A stretch of 5,579 nucleotides of DNA from Acidovorax sp. (GTDB lineage: Bacteria > Pseudomonadota > Gammaproteobacteria > Burkholderiales > Burkholderiaceae_C), in assembly GCA_011620245.1 (NCBI GenBank), contig WOZN01000293.1, positions 1-5,579 on the forward strand. Direction: 5' to 3'. The notes beneath the pieces were generated by a model, which made no database searches, was not told the origin of the DNA, and worked only from the letters and a program-made list of their open reading frames with translations. Each line of letters begins with the position of its first letter. The stretch's first letter is position 1. Shown here one piece after another: positions 5,446 to 5,579 of this stretch. A program made the position numbers and the translations under genes.

Positions 5446-5579
5446 GGTTGGCACAGAGGGCGGGGCCGGGGCTTTTGCAGTGTAGTCGGCTTTTTTTTGG
5501 GGGGGGGCTGTGGGGTGTTTTGAGGGCGGAGGCCGGGGTCGTCAATGTAGGTGTCACTGCGCCCATCGGGGGATTGTGG
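5446..5579 (-). promoter_or_regulatory. Upstream region of the sulP gene with a C9A8 homopolymer tract
   Basis: No gene is visible in these 134 bases. Read on the minus strand, towards sulP, there is TTGACG (5540-5545), a near-consensus -35, with only CAAAAC at the expected -10 distance; a nearer TACACT (5479-5484) is a fair -10 but lacks a -35. Between them is a run of nine C followed by eight A (5499-5507 and 5491-5498). No recognised operator is visible. The promoter elements are tentative; the homopolymer tract is directly seen. Confidence 0.35.

Noticed and set aside
4036..5566. Long frames of 466 codons (plus) and 490 codons (minus, other frame) overlapping sulP
   Set aside because: The products are His/Gln/Arg- or Ala/Arg/Gly-rich without domains, while the third frame encodes a complete SulP transporter with all family motifs.

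Overview
The window looks like an ordinary chromosomal housekeeping region of a high-GC betaproteobacterium, most likely a member of the Comamonadaceae (Burkholderiales; Acidovorax-like). The grounds are the high GC with strong third-position bias, a DUF3460 gene (a small family I know mainly from Burkholderiales), a ScpA-type condensin subunit, and intergenic hairpin repeats of a kind I remember from Comamonadaceae. The genus is inference; no marker gene is present to settle it.

Layout from left to right. Three genes lie on the minus strand and read leftwards: a DUF3460 protein (2685-2891), scpA (1774-2619) and nadB (51-1637). Positions 1638-1773, between scpA and nadB, are filled by a multi-hairpin repeat. 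A 65-bp gap between the DUF3460 gene and scpA is almost entirely another hairpin repeat. Divergent from the DUF3460 gene, with only 42 bp between start codons, is a plus-strand lipoprotein gene (2934-3446) that encodes two BamE/SmpA-like repeats. A 298-bp gene-free region (3447-3744) separates it from a convergent minus-strand SulP anion transporter with a STAS domain (3745-5445). That region holds perfect palindromes, a second copy of the hairpin repeat, and a 14-bp-stem hairpin that appears to have been split by a 108-bp dispersed repeat. Positions 5446-5579 are the sulP upstream region, marked by a nine-C/eight-A homopolymer tract.

Functionally the genes are a mixture: NAD biosynthesis (NadB), chromosome segregation (ScpA), an envelope lipoprotein, an unknown small protein and a membrane anion transporter. 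I see no coordinated new system, phage, transposase gene, CRISPR array, tRNA or rRNA. The most interesting content is the non-coding repeat architecture, above all the split hairpin at 3589-3750 with 13-bp near-identical direct repeats around the inserted element.
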